NCBI GenBank assembly: GCA_017409905.1
Contig: JAFQRV010000018.1
Location: 1-53,160 of the forward strand
Direction: 5' to 3'
DNA: 53,160 bases
Source: Bacilli bacterium
Lineage (GTDB): Bacteria > Bacillota_I > Bacilli_A > ML615J-28 > CAG-313
Shown here: piece after piece, positions 18,118 to 24,825 of the stretch
Position numbering within the stretch: the stretch's first letter is position 1
Layout of the letters: each line of letters begins with the position of its first letter
The notes under the pieces: model-generated
Databases searched by the model: none
Seen by the model: the letters and a program-made list of their open reading frames with translations, nothing else
What the model was told of the DNA's origin: nothing
Program-made: the position numbers and the translations under genes

Positions 18118-18146
18118 ATTTTAGCATATTTCTTAAAAAAAATCAA
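18118..18146 (-). promoter_or_regulatory. ktrBA promoter
   Basis: Minus strand TTGATT (18146-18141), 17-base spacer, TAAAAT (18123-18118), giving a leader of about 95 bases before the GTG start. Confidence 0.6.
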
Positions 18147-18201
18147 TAATAATGATAGTTACAAATTTTATGTTATCAAAATTTATTTAATATTAAAGTC
18201 T

Positions 18202-18407
18202 TAATGGTTCGAGTCCGTGGTCAGTCTCCAATAGTTGTATTTACAACTATTAGTCATTAAATCTAAATGTTTCATAAATGTAAAAAAAAGAGGATATTCT
18301 AACCATTATTTGCTAAAATACCCTATATAATTAAAAAATAGATCCTCTTTAAGAGAAACTAGTTTCTCTAGAAGACCTACAGATTTCAGAAAATGTGTCA
18401 TTACGAC
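18202..18407. repeat. Dispersed repeat, copy A (long)
   Basis: Starts with a tRNA T-arm-like GGTTCGAGTCC and GTCAGTCTCCA, continues with a perfect palindrome AATAGTTGTA-TT-TACAACTATT (18230-18251), a conserved TAAATCTAAATGTTTCATAAAT block, an AAAGAGGAT/ATCCTCTTT inverted repeat around an 18-bp palindrome at 18352-18369, and the AGAAGACCTACAGATTTCA core. Copies B (20681) and C (22108) match in the same orientation. It separates ktrB from the Fic gene; nothing else lies in 18016-18525 beyond the ktrB leader and the 30-bp units. Confidence 0.75.
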
Positions 18408-18497
18408 GAAAGTGTTTTTTTAACATTTTACAAATCAGAAAGTGCTTTTTCTTTAATTTATAAAACAAAAAGTGTCAAATGTATCTTTTTGTAGTAA
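18408..18497. repeat. Array of three degenerate 30-bp units (A array)
   Basis: Three contiguous units of exactly 30 bases (18408-18437, 18438-18467, 18468-18497) each begin with (G/A)AAAGTG; a truncated 20-base unit precedes at 18388-18407. The array ends in TTTTTGTAGTAAT, close to the end of the B array. Multiple ordered transposase-binding repeats at the tips of IS21-like elements look like this, but no transposase gene is present. Confidence 0.6.
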
Positions 18498-18525
18498 TAA
18501 CCAATTTTAGCAACTGAATAAAAAG

Positions 18526-19422
18526 TTATTTATCATACTCAATTCTAAAATAATCAAGATATACTTTAAATTGATCTTGAGCTGCAAGACACGTATCAAT
18601 CAAGTATCCTTTCTCTTGTTTCCATTCTTTTAACCCTCTATAATAGAACATCTTTAATTTTTCATCTATTATAAAAGGAACTATATTATATTTAAGACAT
18701 TCCTTAAACATTAAAAGTCTGCCCACTCTACCATTACCATCTTGAAATGGATGAATGGATTCAAATCTATAATGAAACTCGATTATATCATTTAATGTTT
18801 TATTTTTAATATTATTATACCATTCTATTAAAGATTTTACTTCATCTTTCACTTTTTCTGGACTTGTTGTAACTCTTCCACCAACTTCATTTGGAAATTT
18901 TTTATAATAACCTACAACAAACCAATTTTTTCTACTATCAGTTGTCCCGTTTTTTAAAATCAAGTGTAGTTGTTTTATTAAATTTTCAGTAACATTAAGA
19001 TTAGCTTTATCTATGATTAAATCTATACATCTAAAGTGATTAGCAGTTTCAACAATATCATCAACATTAATAACTTCATCAGTTAAACCTATTGTATTAG
19101 TTTCATATATGTATCTAGTTTGATCATGTGTAAGACGACTTCCTTCTATATGGTTAGAGTTATATGTCAGTTCTATTTGAACCTTGTAATATATTCCGCC
19201 ATTAATTTTAGATTCTTTTTCTAATTTTAAAATATCAAGTAATGTTTTATTATTATTACTAACTCTTGCTTTTCTATCAGGTTTAACTGCATCGCTAGGT
19301 ATCATCCAAGTTTTACCAACAATATAAGCACCAGGGATTCTTCCTTCTGCACAATAATTTCTAACACTTCGTTCTGACAGATTCCATAGTTTTGCAATTT
19401 CAGATACGCTTAAAAAATTCAT
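18526..19422 (-). CDS. Fic/DOC-family protein with N-terminal HTH domain
   Basis: A 298-residue AMP-transferase-type enzyme that would transfer a nucleotide to a protein target. Residues 1-45 form a MerR/excisionase-like helix-turn-helix (SVSEIAKLWNLSERSVRNYC). The inhibitory helix motif S89-NHI-E93-G94, matching (S/T)xxxE(G/N), is followed by the Fic core with HPFQDGNGRVGR at 224-235. All catalytic residues look intact, so it should be an auto-inhibited Fic enzyme. GAGGTG precedes the start. Its promoter spacer is covered by one arm of a perfect inverted repeat, suggesting autoregulation by the HTH domain. It sits between repeat copies A and B. Confidence 0.9.
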   Translation of the reverse strand: MNFLSVSEIAKLWNLSERSVRNYCAEGRIPGAYIVGKTWMIPSDAVKPDRKARVSNNNKTLLDILKLEKESKINGGIYYKVQIELTYNSNHIEGSRLTHDQTRYIYETNTIGLTDEVINVDDIVETANHFRCIDLIIDKANLNVTENLIKQLHLILKNGTTDSRKNWFVVGYYKKFPNEVGGRVTTSPEKVKDEVKSLIEWYNNIKNKTLNDIIEFHYRFESIHPFQDGNGRVGRLLMFKECLKYNIVPFIIDEKLKMFYYRGLKEWKQEKGYLIDTCLAAQDQFKVYLDYFRIEYDK

Positions 19423-19444
19423 AATAACACCTCAAGTTACTATT

Positions 19445-19473
19445 ATTATATCACAATATCGGCAAAATATCAA
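19445..19473 (-). promoter_or_regulatory. Promoter of the Fic gene
   Basis: Minus strand TTGATA (19473-19468), exactly 17 bases, TATAAT (19450-19445). One operator arm lies in the spacer. Confidence 0.75.
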
Positions 19474-19511
19474 ATAATAAAATTATATTTTTGAGTAATA
19501 TTTTGCCGATA
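19457..19511. promoter_or_regulatory. Perfect 14-bp inverted repeat, candidate Fic-HTH operator
   Basis: TATCGGCAAAATAT at 19457-19470 and its exact reverse complement at 19498-19511, 27 bp apart. The first arm overlaps the -35/-10 spacer of the Fic promoter; the second lies upstream. A dimeric repressor bridging the two arms would block the promoter. Role is inference from position. Confidence 0.65.
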
Positions 19512-19615
19512 AAGGAAAATTCATCATTAAAAAATAATTATAATCAGGCTATGATTACTTATCATTACATAAACAATAATACTCTTTATTATATGATAAA
19601 ATAAGAATTTATCTA

Positions 19616-20596
19616 TTAGATTAATGATTCTACAATATTTTTTTCTATATATTCAATTCTATCAAAAATCATGGGTTTAAAATATCCTGTAACTGCTACA
19701 ACAATATTATATTTTCTATTTATATAAATAACATTGCCACCATCACCTATAGCCGCTATAACATCTACACTTCTATGTGGTAACCACCATAAATATCCAT
19801 AATCTTGATTACCAAATTTATAGTCTAATGATACATACGATTGAGTCATTTCTTTTATATATTCTTCGCTAATAACTCTTACGTTATTATAAACTCCATT
19901 ATTTAAAACTAATAAACCTATTTGTGCCATTTCATATGCTGATAATGATAATCCCCATCCAGCAGTAGGCATATCAGTTGGATCCATAAACCAAACTTTT
20001 CCATGAGGATTTTTATTCATTAAATAATTAAATTGATCTTCTTTAGATGTACAATTAGCATTTGCTCTTGGTTCAATTCCTAAAGGTTTTAATAAATATT
20101 CATTTGCAAATTCCAATACATTCATTCCACTTGCCTGTTTAATTATTCCTAATAATATTTGAGTGCCTAATGTGTGATATCTAAATTCATTTGTAATGCC
20201 AATTCTGCCTCCAAGTGAATCAAGAATTGAAATTGACCAATCCTTTGATGTACATACTTTTTTCCAAGGCTCACTTTTTCCTTTATAAGGAGCTAGCATT
20301 GTTAATAAATGCTTAATTGTTACTTCATAAATAGTTTTTTCACCTCTTTTTGGAGTATAAATATCTTTATAATAGTTCATTACAAAATCATCAACACTTT
20401 TAATGTATCCTTTATCAATAGCAATACCAACTAATAAAGAAGTTACAGATTTAGTAACACTCATTACATTCATTGTGTCTTCTCTAGTAAATCCTTCTCT
20501 ATATTCTTCAATTTCTAATACATTATCTTTATATGCAATAATTTGCCTAATATTAACGTCATTTTTACTTGAGTAATTATTTAAAACTTTCTTCAT
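19616..20596 (-). CDS. Beta-lactamase-family serine hydrolase
   Basis: A 326-residue protein of the class C beta-lactamase/esterase superfamily. The active-site motif SVTK is at residues 46-49 (SxxK), followed by helix VTSLLVGIAID, and the central region TAGWGLSLSAYEMAQIGLL is characteristic of this family. No signal peptide is present, so it is cytoplasmic and more likely an esterase or peptide hydrolase than a resistance enzyme. AAAGGAACC lies before the start and TATAAT about 45 bases upstream. It lies between repeat copies A and B with the Fic gene. Substrate unknown. Confidence 0.83.
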   Translation of the reverse strand: MKKVLNNYSSKNDVNIRQIIAYKDNVLEIEEYREGFTREDTMNVMSVTKSVTSLLVGIAIDKGYIKSVDDFVMNYYKDIYTPKRGEKTIYEVTIKHLLTMLAPYKGKSEPWKKVCTSKDWSISILDSLGGRIGITNEFRYHTLGTQILLGIIKQASGMNVLEFANEYLLKPLGIEPRANANCTSKEDQFNYLMNKNPHGKVWFMDPTDMPTAGWGLSLSAYEMAQIGLLVLNNGVYNNVRVISEEYIKEMTQSYVSLDYKFGNQDYGYLWWLPHRSVDVIAAIGDGGNVIYINRKYNIVVAVTGYFKPMIFDRIEYIEKNIVESLI

Positions 20597-20680
20597 TAAA
20601 GGTTCCTTTCTAATTTATAAATTCTAATTTATCTAACATTATTATACCACAATTTCATCTATATTTCTACCACTATCTCT

Positions 20681-20850
20681 TATTGGTTCGAGTCCGTGGT
20701 CAGTCTCCAATAGTTGTATTTACAACTATTAATTATTAAATCTAAATGTTGCATAAACAGGTAAAAAAAGACTATTTCACTATATTTCAAGCAAAACAGC
20801 CTACATAAATAAAAAAATAAGCCTTCATTCAGAAGACCTATAGATTTCAC
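20681..20850. repeat. Dispersed repeat, copy B (long)
   Basis: Same order as copy A: GGTTCGAGTCC, GTCAGTCTCCA, the AATAGTTGTA palindrome, the AAATCTAAATGTT block, then a terminator-like hairpin (AAGCCTTC / GAAGACCT) and the TATAGATTTCA core. The left 75 bases are nearly identical to copy A; the right half is closer to copy C. A minus-strand 63-codon frame across it is not a gene. It fills most of the 386-base gap between the hydrolase and DUF3800 genes. Confidence 0.75.
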
Positions 20851-20940
20851 AGAATGTTTCATTTTGAGCATTTACACTACAAAATGTTTCATATTCGAGT
20901 TTTACGCTACAAAAAGTTTCACAATGCAACTTTTAGTAGT
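20851..20940. repeat. Array of three degenerate 30-bp units (B array)
   Basis: Three contiguous 30-base units (20851-20880, 20881-20910, 20911-20940), each with AATGTTTCA or AAGTTTCA near its start; the first two end in ACACTAC and ACGCTAC and the third in AGTAGT. The period equals that of the A array but the conserved heptamer differs (GTTTCA against AAAGTG). Confidence 0.6.
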
Positions 20941-20983
20941 AATATAAAATTATTAAACAATACAAAAAGATTCATACAAGAAT

Positions 20984-21646
20984 TTACTTCTTTAAAACTT
21001 TTTTGTTAATCCCTTTAATATAATTTTTCTTTAAATGGTATACATTAACAAATTTTAATTCTGAATTAGATAATTCATTTTTATTTAGTTTCATTTCTAA
21101 AAGTTTTACTGTTGATACAAAATCTGCAACCTGAAATAATCTATATGATCCAGGAACAACTTCTTTTTTAAACTCATAATTCAAACCAGAAATTGCAAAC
21201 GCACCATTTAATATCTTAGTTATCAAATTTTGGCCATTATCATAATATATTATTATTTCATTAAATGAATTTAAATAATCGAAATTTTCTAATAAGAAAT
21301 TATAAACATCCTTTGTTATTTTAGCTTGCATTTTTAACAAGTCACTACTAAAGTCTTTCTTTTCATAACAAAAAGAAAAAAACTTTATTGGTAATGATAA
21401 TGTAAACAAAAAAATAGATTGAAATATTTTCTTTCTATCTTTCATTTCCATATTATCAAATGGGTACTCTCTTCTAATTATAGGACCAGCATGAAATATA
21501 GGATAGTCTTTAATTTTTTCAATATTACTCTTTATATCATCATTTTGATTATGCATTACAAAAGTAATAATATAATATTTTGATGCATCTTTAATAAATC
21601 CAACATCACCTGATTCATCAATAAAAATGCTTAAGACTTTCCCCAT
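20984..21646 (-). CDS. DUF3800 domain protein
   Basis: A 220-residue protein of the DUF3800 family, recognised by the N-terminal FIDESGDVG (Asp-Glu-Ser-Gly-Asp at 10-14) and by QVADFV in the C-terminal third; these acidic residues suggest an RNase H-like metal-dependent nuclease fold (inference). It is predicted cytosolic with a Lys-rich end. AGGAAGG precedes the start. It has a consensus promoter and a leader of about 100 bases with stable hairpins. DUF3800 genes are often found in mobile or defence-rich regions, which fits its setting between repeat copies B and C. Confidence 0.88.
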   Translation of the reverse strand: MGKVLSIFIDESGDVGFIKDASKYYIITFVMHNQNDDIKSNIEKIKDYPIFHAGPIIRREYPFDNMEMKDRKKIFQSIFLFTLSLPIKFFSFCYEKKDFSSDLLKMQAKITKDVYNFLLENFDYLNSFNEIIIYYDNGQNLITKILNGAFAISGLNYEFKKEVVPGSYRLFQVADFVSTVKLLEMKLNKNELSNSELKFVNVYHLKKNYIKGINKKVLKK

Positions 21647-21654
21647 AATTAATC

Positions 21655-21752
21655 CTTCCTATAAAAAATGGCAGGACTATTTCCTGCCGTTGGTGGACCA
21701 AGGCATACGCCAGCCCAAGTCATATGACAATAATATCATATGCATTTTTTAC
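21655..21752 (-). ncRNA. Structured RNA leader of the DUF3800 gene
   Basis: Read on the minus strand from the promoter: a CATATGA/TCATATG hairpin (21743-21722), a TTGG...CCAA helix enclosing a GGC-GTAT-GCC hairpin (21711-21702), then a 7-bp GGCAGGA/TCCTGCC hairpin (21688-21670, loop AATAG) followed by ATTTTTT, and then the ribosome site. The last hairpin plus U run looks like an intrinsic terminator placed before the gene. GC content is well above its surroundings. Several structured RNA motif classes upstream of DUF3800 genes have been described; which one this matches cannot be told here. Confidence 0.65.
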
Positions 21753-21758
21753 ATTTAT

Positions 21759-21787
21759 ATTCTATCAAAAAATATTTTATTTGTCAA
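21759..21787 (-). promoter_or_regulatory. Promoter of the DUF3800 leader
   Basis: Minus strand TTGACA (21787-21782), 17-base spacer, TAGAAT (21764-21759). Confidence 0.75.
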
Positions 21788-21952
21788 TAGTATAGACTGT
21801 TTAATAACTGGAAAAAGATTATCTAACTATATATTATTATATGCTTATTTTATACAAAGAAACACATTTTGTTGTGCGAACAAGTGTCATTACATCATAA
21901 ATGATACTTATATTTAATAAAAATTTAACTTCTTAGAGTCTATTTAAGAAAC

Positions 21953-22027
21953 TTATTTAATATCTAAAATTTTTAATCCCTCATCTAAAGCTTGGCCGTA
22001 CTTAGTTAAAAAGATCCCAGTTTTATA
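21953..22027 (-). pseudogene. Fragment of a winged-helix regulator (3' end)
   Basis: The minus strand holds about 24 codons bounded by stops whose product reads YKTGIFLTKYGQALDEG and ends GLKILDIK. The pattern (LTxxGxxL, then Leu-rich helix) matches the end of HxlR-like winged-helix regulators. No start or upstream part exists, so it is a relic. The rest of 21790-22107 shows only an ACTGAAT/ATTCAGT palindrome next to a TATAAT near 22040, perhaps an old operator. Confidence 0.35.
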
Positions 22028-22107
22028 TTAGAAATAATAAACTGAATCATTCAGTATAATAATTGGAATAAAAAATTTTTTATATTTATAAGATTTTGTC
22101 TGAGTAT

Positions 22108-22253
22108 CGGTAATTGTATTTACAACTATTAGTTATTAAATCTAAATGTTTCATAAATAGGTAAAAAAAAGACTATTTTACTATATTTCAAGCAAAATAT
22201 CCTACATAAATAAAAAAATAAGCCTTCATTCAGAAGACTTATAGATTTCAAAA
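22108..22253. repeat. Dispersed repeat, copy C, abutting tRNA-Glu
   Basis: Matches copies A and B from the palindrome region onward (here its left arm is mutated to ATTGTA) through TTTCATAAATAGG to the TATAGATTTCAAAAAATG core, and ends exactly at the CCA end of tRNA-Glu. It lacks the T-arm-like start and the 30-bp units. Confidence 0.72.
22208..22239 (-). terminator. tRNA-Glu terminator (part of repeat copy C)
   Basis: Stem 22218-22225 with 22231-22238 (eight pairs, one wobble), loop ATTCA; on the minus strand the run of Ts follows. The same hairpin recurs in copies B and D. Confidence 0.75.
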
Positions 22254-22330
22254 AATGGTGATCCGTACGAGATTCGAACTCGTGAATGCATGCGTGAAAG
22301 GCATGTGAGTTAAGCCACTTCTCCAACGGA
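22254..22330 (-). tRNA. tRNA-Glu (anticodon UUC)
   Basis: 77 bases on the minus strand with encoded CCA. Acceptor GGTCCGT pairs with ACGGATC (one G-U); D arm GAG/CTC; anticodon stem CATGC/GCATG around loop CTTTCAC, anticodon TTC at 22296-22294; T arm ACGAG-TTCGAAT-CTCGT. All arms pair, so the gene looks functional. It has its own promoter and its terminator lies in repeat copy C. Confidence 0.96.
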
Positions 22331-22347
22331 CCATTTATTTTACCTTT

Positions 22348-22376
22348 TAATTATACTCCTTTTTAAATGAAATAGC
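22348..22376 (-). promoter_or_regulatory. tRNA-Glu promoter
   Basis: Minus strand TTGCTA (22376-22371), 17 bases, TATAAT (22353-22348). Confidence 0.7.
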
Positions 22377-22396
22377 AAGTAATATGATAAAAAAAT

Positions 22397-22468
22397 GTAA
22401 TGTAAACCAAAAAGATACAAAATGTAAAGTAAAAAAGTATTTATTTTTTTGGAATAATATGGTATAAT
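22397..22468 (+). promoter_or_regulatory. Promoter and candidate operator of the XRE operon
   Basis: TATAAT at 22463-22468 with a weak -35. Upstream lie AATGTAAA twice (at about 22399 and 22421) around AAAAAGATACAAA (22409-22421). The same 13-mer and an AATGTAAA recur before the gene at 24287, which suggests shared control by the XRE protein. Confidence 0.5.
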
Positions 22469-22492
22469 AGATTGTATTTTTAGAGGTGCTTT

Positions 22493-23080
22493 ATGGAACT
22501 TTATGAAAAAATCGTATATTTAAGAAGAAAAAAAGGATTAAGTCAACAAGAACTAGCTGATAAGTTAGATATCTCTAGACAATCAGTTTATAAGTGGGAA
22601 CAAGGTATTAGTTATCCTGAAATTACAAAATTACCTGAACTTGCTAAACTATTTGATGTAACTGTTGATGATTTATTAAATGATTCTATAGATTTAACAG
22701 TTATTAAAGAAGAACCTGTTAAAAAAGAACAAATAGTGAATAGAAGAAGTATGTTAGACTATTTATTAATGATACCAATTGGGTTATTCTTTGGTATTTT
22801 ATTATTTATGTTCTATGTATTTGGTTTTATGAGTGTCGGCTTTATGTTTTTCTTTTTAACATCGACTATTATTGGACCATTATTTGGAGTATTTACTTTA
22901 TTTATCCAAGATGTTTTATCATTTAATTATGTCTTAATGTCAATAGTTATAATTATTGGATCACTTGGTTTAATATACCCAACATTTTTATTAACTTTTA
23001 AATGGAAAGATAAATACTTAGAATTAGTAAAGAAAGTAACTAAATGGTTAAAAAATTATAATTGGAAGAAGGTATTATAA
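22493..23080 (+). CDS. XRE-family regulator with C-terminal membrane domain
   Basis: A 195-residue protein: residues 1-65 are a Cro/C1-type helix-turn-helix (LSQQELADKLDISRQSVYKW), a type common in Bacillota; the C-terminal half has three to four hydrophobic segments, so the DNA-binding domain is probably tethered to the membrane. GAGGTG precedes the start. It is followed at once by two more membrane-protein genes, making a small operon. Such regulators often sense membrane or envelope state and repress their neighbours; here that is inference, supported by shared motifs in two promoters. Confidence 0.85.
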   Translation: MELYEKIVYLRRKKGLSQQELADKLDISRQSVYKWEQGISYPEITKLPELAKLFDVTVDDLLNDSIDLTVIKEEPVKKEQIVNRRSMLDYLLMIPIGLFFGILLFMFYVFGFMSVGFMFFFLTSTIIGPLFGVFTLFIQDVLSFNYVLMSIVIIIGSLGLIYPTFLLTFKWKDKYLELVKKVTKWLKNYNWKKVL

Positions 23081-23081
23081 T

Positions 23082-23192
23082 ATGAAGAAAACACTATTTA
23101 TTACATCATTAATATTTATAGGTATTGCGTTAGTATTATTTGGAATTATCTTATTAAATAAAGGAATAGCAGGATTTAAGATTTGGTTCTAA
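23082..23192 (+). CDS. Small single-pass membrane protein, 36 residues
   Basis: Short frame starting one base after the XRE stop and ending one base before the next gene, so it sits snugly in the operon. The product is MKK followed by one strongly hydrophobic helix (LFITSLIFIGIALVLFGIIL) and a short tail ending GFKIWF. Tight spacing on both sides supports that it is translated; the ribosome site would be GAAGAAGG inside the XRE gene. No family recognised. Confidence 0.55.
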   Translation: MKKTLFITSLIFIGIALVLFGIILLNKGIAGFKIWF

Positions 23193-23193
23193 T

Positions 23194-24144
23194 ATGAAAA
23201 AAGGTATAATTAATAAAATAATTAGTAAATATAAAAGTTTATCTTTTGAAGATAGAACTATCTTTATGACTAAGTTTTCAATTGGCTGGAATGTAATACT
23301 TGGAGTTGGGAAATTTATTTTAGCAATTTTTAGTGGATTATATTTTGTGGTAGCAGGAATTATCAATATTATTATTTCTGCTTTAAAAGCTGAATGTTAT
23401 TTTGGAATGGCTCAAAAAAAAGGGCGTTCATTTGAAAAAAGAAATATGATTATTTCTATTTTGATGTTTTTATCGGGGTTACAATATACTATCTATATGG
23501 TTATTCTCTTAGTTGGTGGAAGAGGAACAAGTAACTTTGGGGAAATTATTGGTATATGTATAGCATTAGTAGCTTTTGTCGAATTAGGTATTTCAATTTA
23601 TGGTTTAGTTAAAGTTAAATCTAAAGGGCATTATTACCGTAATATTAAAATTATTAATTTTTGTAGTGCTTTAACAGCTATTGCGTTAACCGAAAATGCT
23701 TTAATGAGTTTTGCGGGTGATGAACCTCATAATATATTAAGTGGAATCTTTGGGATTGTTGTAGGCTCAATTATTATGATACTTAGTATCTTTGTTTATT
23801 TTGCTCCTAAATATAGTATAGTTGATAAAGAACATCATGTTTATAAAACAAATAAGACAGATCAAGAAAACTTTGAGATTATGCTTAAGTATAGTAAATT
23901 TTATGGGGGATATAAATACTATGCAAACATTAAAGATGGTATATGTGATGGACATATTGTTAGAACTAAAGGAGAATTGTTTAAAGTTCATTGGAGTGTT
24001 TTAACAATTATGATAATCTTATCAGAAATTTTAATATTCCCATATGCTATTGGAGCAATCGTTAATTATTTTAAATGTTTTCACTTAATTGAAAAATTAG
24101 ATGAAATAATGGAAAAAGAAGGTTTTATAAAAATCGAAGAATAG
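23194..24144 (+). CDS. Multi-pass membrane protein, function unknown
   Basis: A 316-residue protein with about seven hydrophobic segments: a pair near residues 25-65, two around 85-145, two around 160-205, and one near 265-290, with a soluble loop of roughly 60 residues (DKEHHVYKTNKTDQENFE...) before the last. The cytosolic N-terminus is basic. I do not recognise a family. It is the third gene of the XRE unit and is followed by a strong terminator, so it may be the main target of the regulator. Confidence 0.7.
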   Translation: MKKGIINKIISKYKSLSFEDRTIFMTKFSIGWNVILGVGKFILAIFSGLYFVVAGIINIIISALKAECYFGMAQKKGRSFEKRNMIISILMFLSGLQYTIYMVILLVGGRGTSNFGEIIGICIALVAFVELGISIYGLVKVKSKGHYYRNIKIINFCSALTAIALTENALMSFAGDEPHNILSGIFGIVVGSIIMILSIFVYFAPKYSIVDKEHHVYKTNKTDQENFEIMLKYSKFYGGYKYYANIKDGICDGHIVRTKGELFKVHWSVLTIMIILSEILIFPYAIGAIVNYFKCFHLIEKLDEIMEKEGFIKIEE

Positions 24145-24168
24145 TTTTTTAACTATTCTTTTTTATTT
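24139..24168 (+). terminator. Terminator of the XRE operon
   Basis: Stem GAATAGTT (24139-24146) with AACTATTC (24151-24158), loop TTTT, then a T-rich run. Confidence 0.85.
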
Positions 24169-24183
24169 TTACTAATGTTAACT

Positions 24184-24233
24184 AAAAAGATACAAATATA
24201 TACTAATAGGTACTTACAATGTAAACAGGCTTT
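24184..24233 (+). promoter_or_regulatory. Candidate XRE operator upstream of the 24287 gene
   Basis: AAAAAGATACAAA at 24184-24196 is identical to 22409-22421, and AATGTAAA recurs near 24218. A TATAAT box about 24238 with TTACAA 18 bases upstream gives the promoter. Confidence 0.45.
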
Positions 24234-24286
24234 TTAGTATAATGAAGGGGTAAAAAAGTTTATGATAAATTTAAGGAGGAAAAAAT

Positions 24287-24781
24287 ATGGAAAAATTATC
24301 AATGACTTATGATTACTTAACAGTACAAGTAACACATTCTACAAAGGAGTTAGTTCAAGATGTTTATGAAAATCTTGGATGGGAGGTAACTTCTAAAGGA
24401 ATTGGAACAATCAATTTTAAAAGAAATCGTAAAATTAATAATAAGAAAGAATTAAAAGAAATTGAAGATGAAATTAAAACTTCAATTGATAATATTTGTA
24501 GATTAGAAAAAGCAAAAACTAATAAGGGTATTATTACTTCATTATGCTTTGGTATTATTGGTACAATCATTTTTGGTGCAGGACTAAGTTTAGCTTTAGA
24601 GTTTAGTTTATACATTATGGGGATTATTTTAGGTGTTGTAGGTATTGTTATTGCTTTACCGGCTTATCCTATTTACACAAAAATTTGTAAAAAGCAAACA
24701 AATAAAGCTCTACCTTTAATTGATGAAGAATTTGATAAAATTTCAGAATTATGTGATAAAGCTCTTCAATTACAAAAATAA
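24287..24781 (+). CDS. Small membrane protein with N-terminal soluble domain
   Basis: A 164-residue protein: residues 1-55 look like a soluble alpha/beta domain (TYDYLTVQVTHSTKELVQD), then a charged coiled-coil-like stretch, two hydrophobic segments at about 85-130 and a helical C-terminus. AAGGAGG precedes the ATG. I do not recognise a family. The promoter shares a 13-mer with that of the XRE operon just upstream, so the two may respond to the same signal. It lies before a cardiolipin synthase gene, 44 bp away. Confidence 0.7.
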   Translation: MEKLSMTYDYLTVQVTHSTKELVQDVYENLGWEVTSKGIGTINFKRNRKINNKKELKEIEDEIKTSIDNICRLEKAKTNKGIITSLCFGIIGTIIFGAGLSLALEFSLYIMGIILGVVGIVIALPAYPIYTKICKKQTNKALPLIDEEFDKISELCDKALQLQK

Positions 24782-24825
24782 TAATAAAAAGTAGTATTAT
24801 GTAAATACTAACATTAGGTGAATAT

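Noticed and set aside
20680-20871. Minus-strand 63-codon frame and the similar 65-codon frame at 22129-22326
   Set aside because: Both run through the non-coding repeat and, in the second case, through tRNA-Glu; similarity between them reflects the repeat, not a protein family.
18408-20940. Thirty-base units as possible CRISPR arrays
   Set aside because: The units are contiguous and degenerate with no spacers, and no cas genes are present.
21627-21917. Plus-strand 96-codon frame across the DUF3800 leader
   Set aside because: It runs antisense through the promoter and structured leader, has no ribosome site and no recognisable domain.
14999-22330. Integron interpretation with attC sites
   Set aside because: No integrase gene or attI is visible and the repeats do not show the R-box layout of attC; kept only as an analogy.
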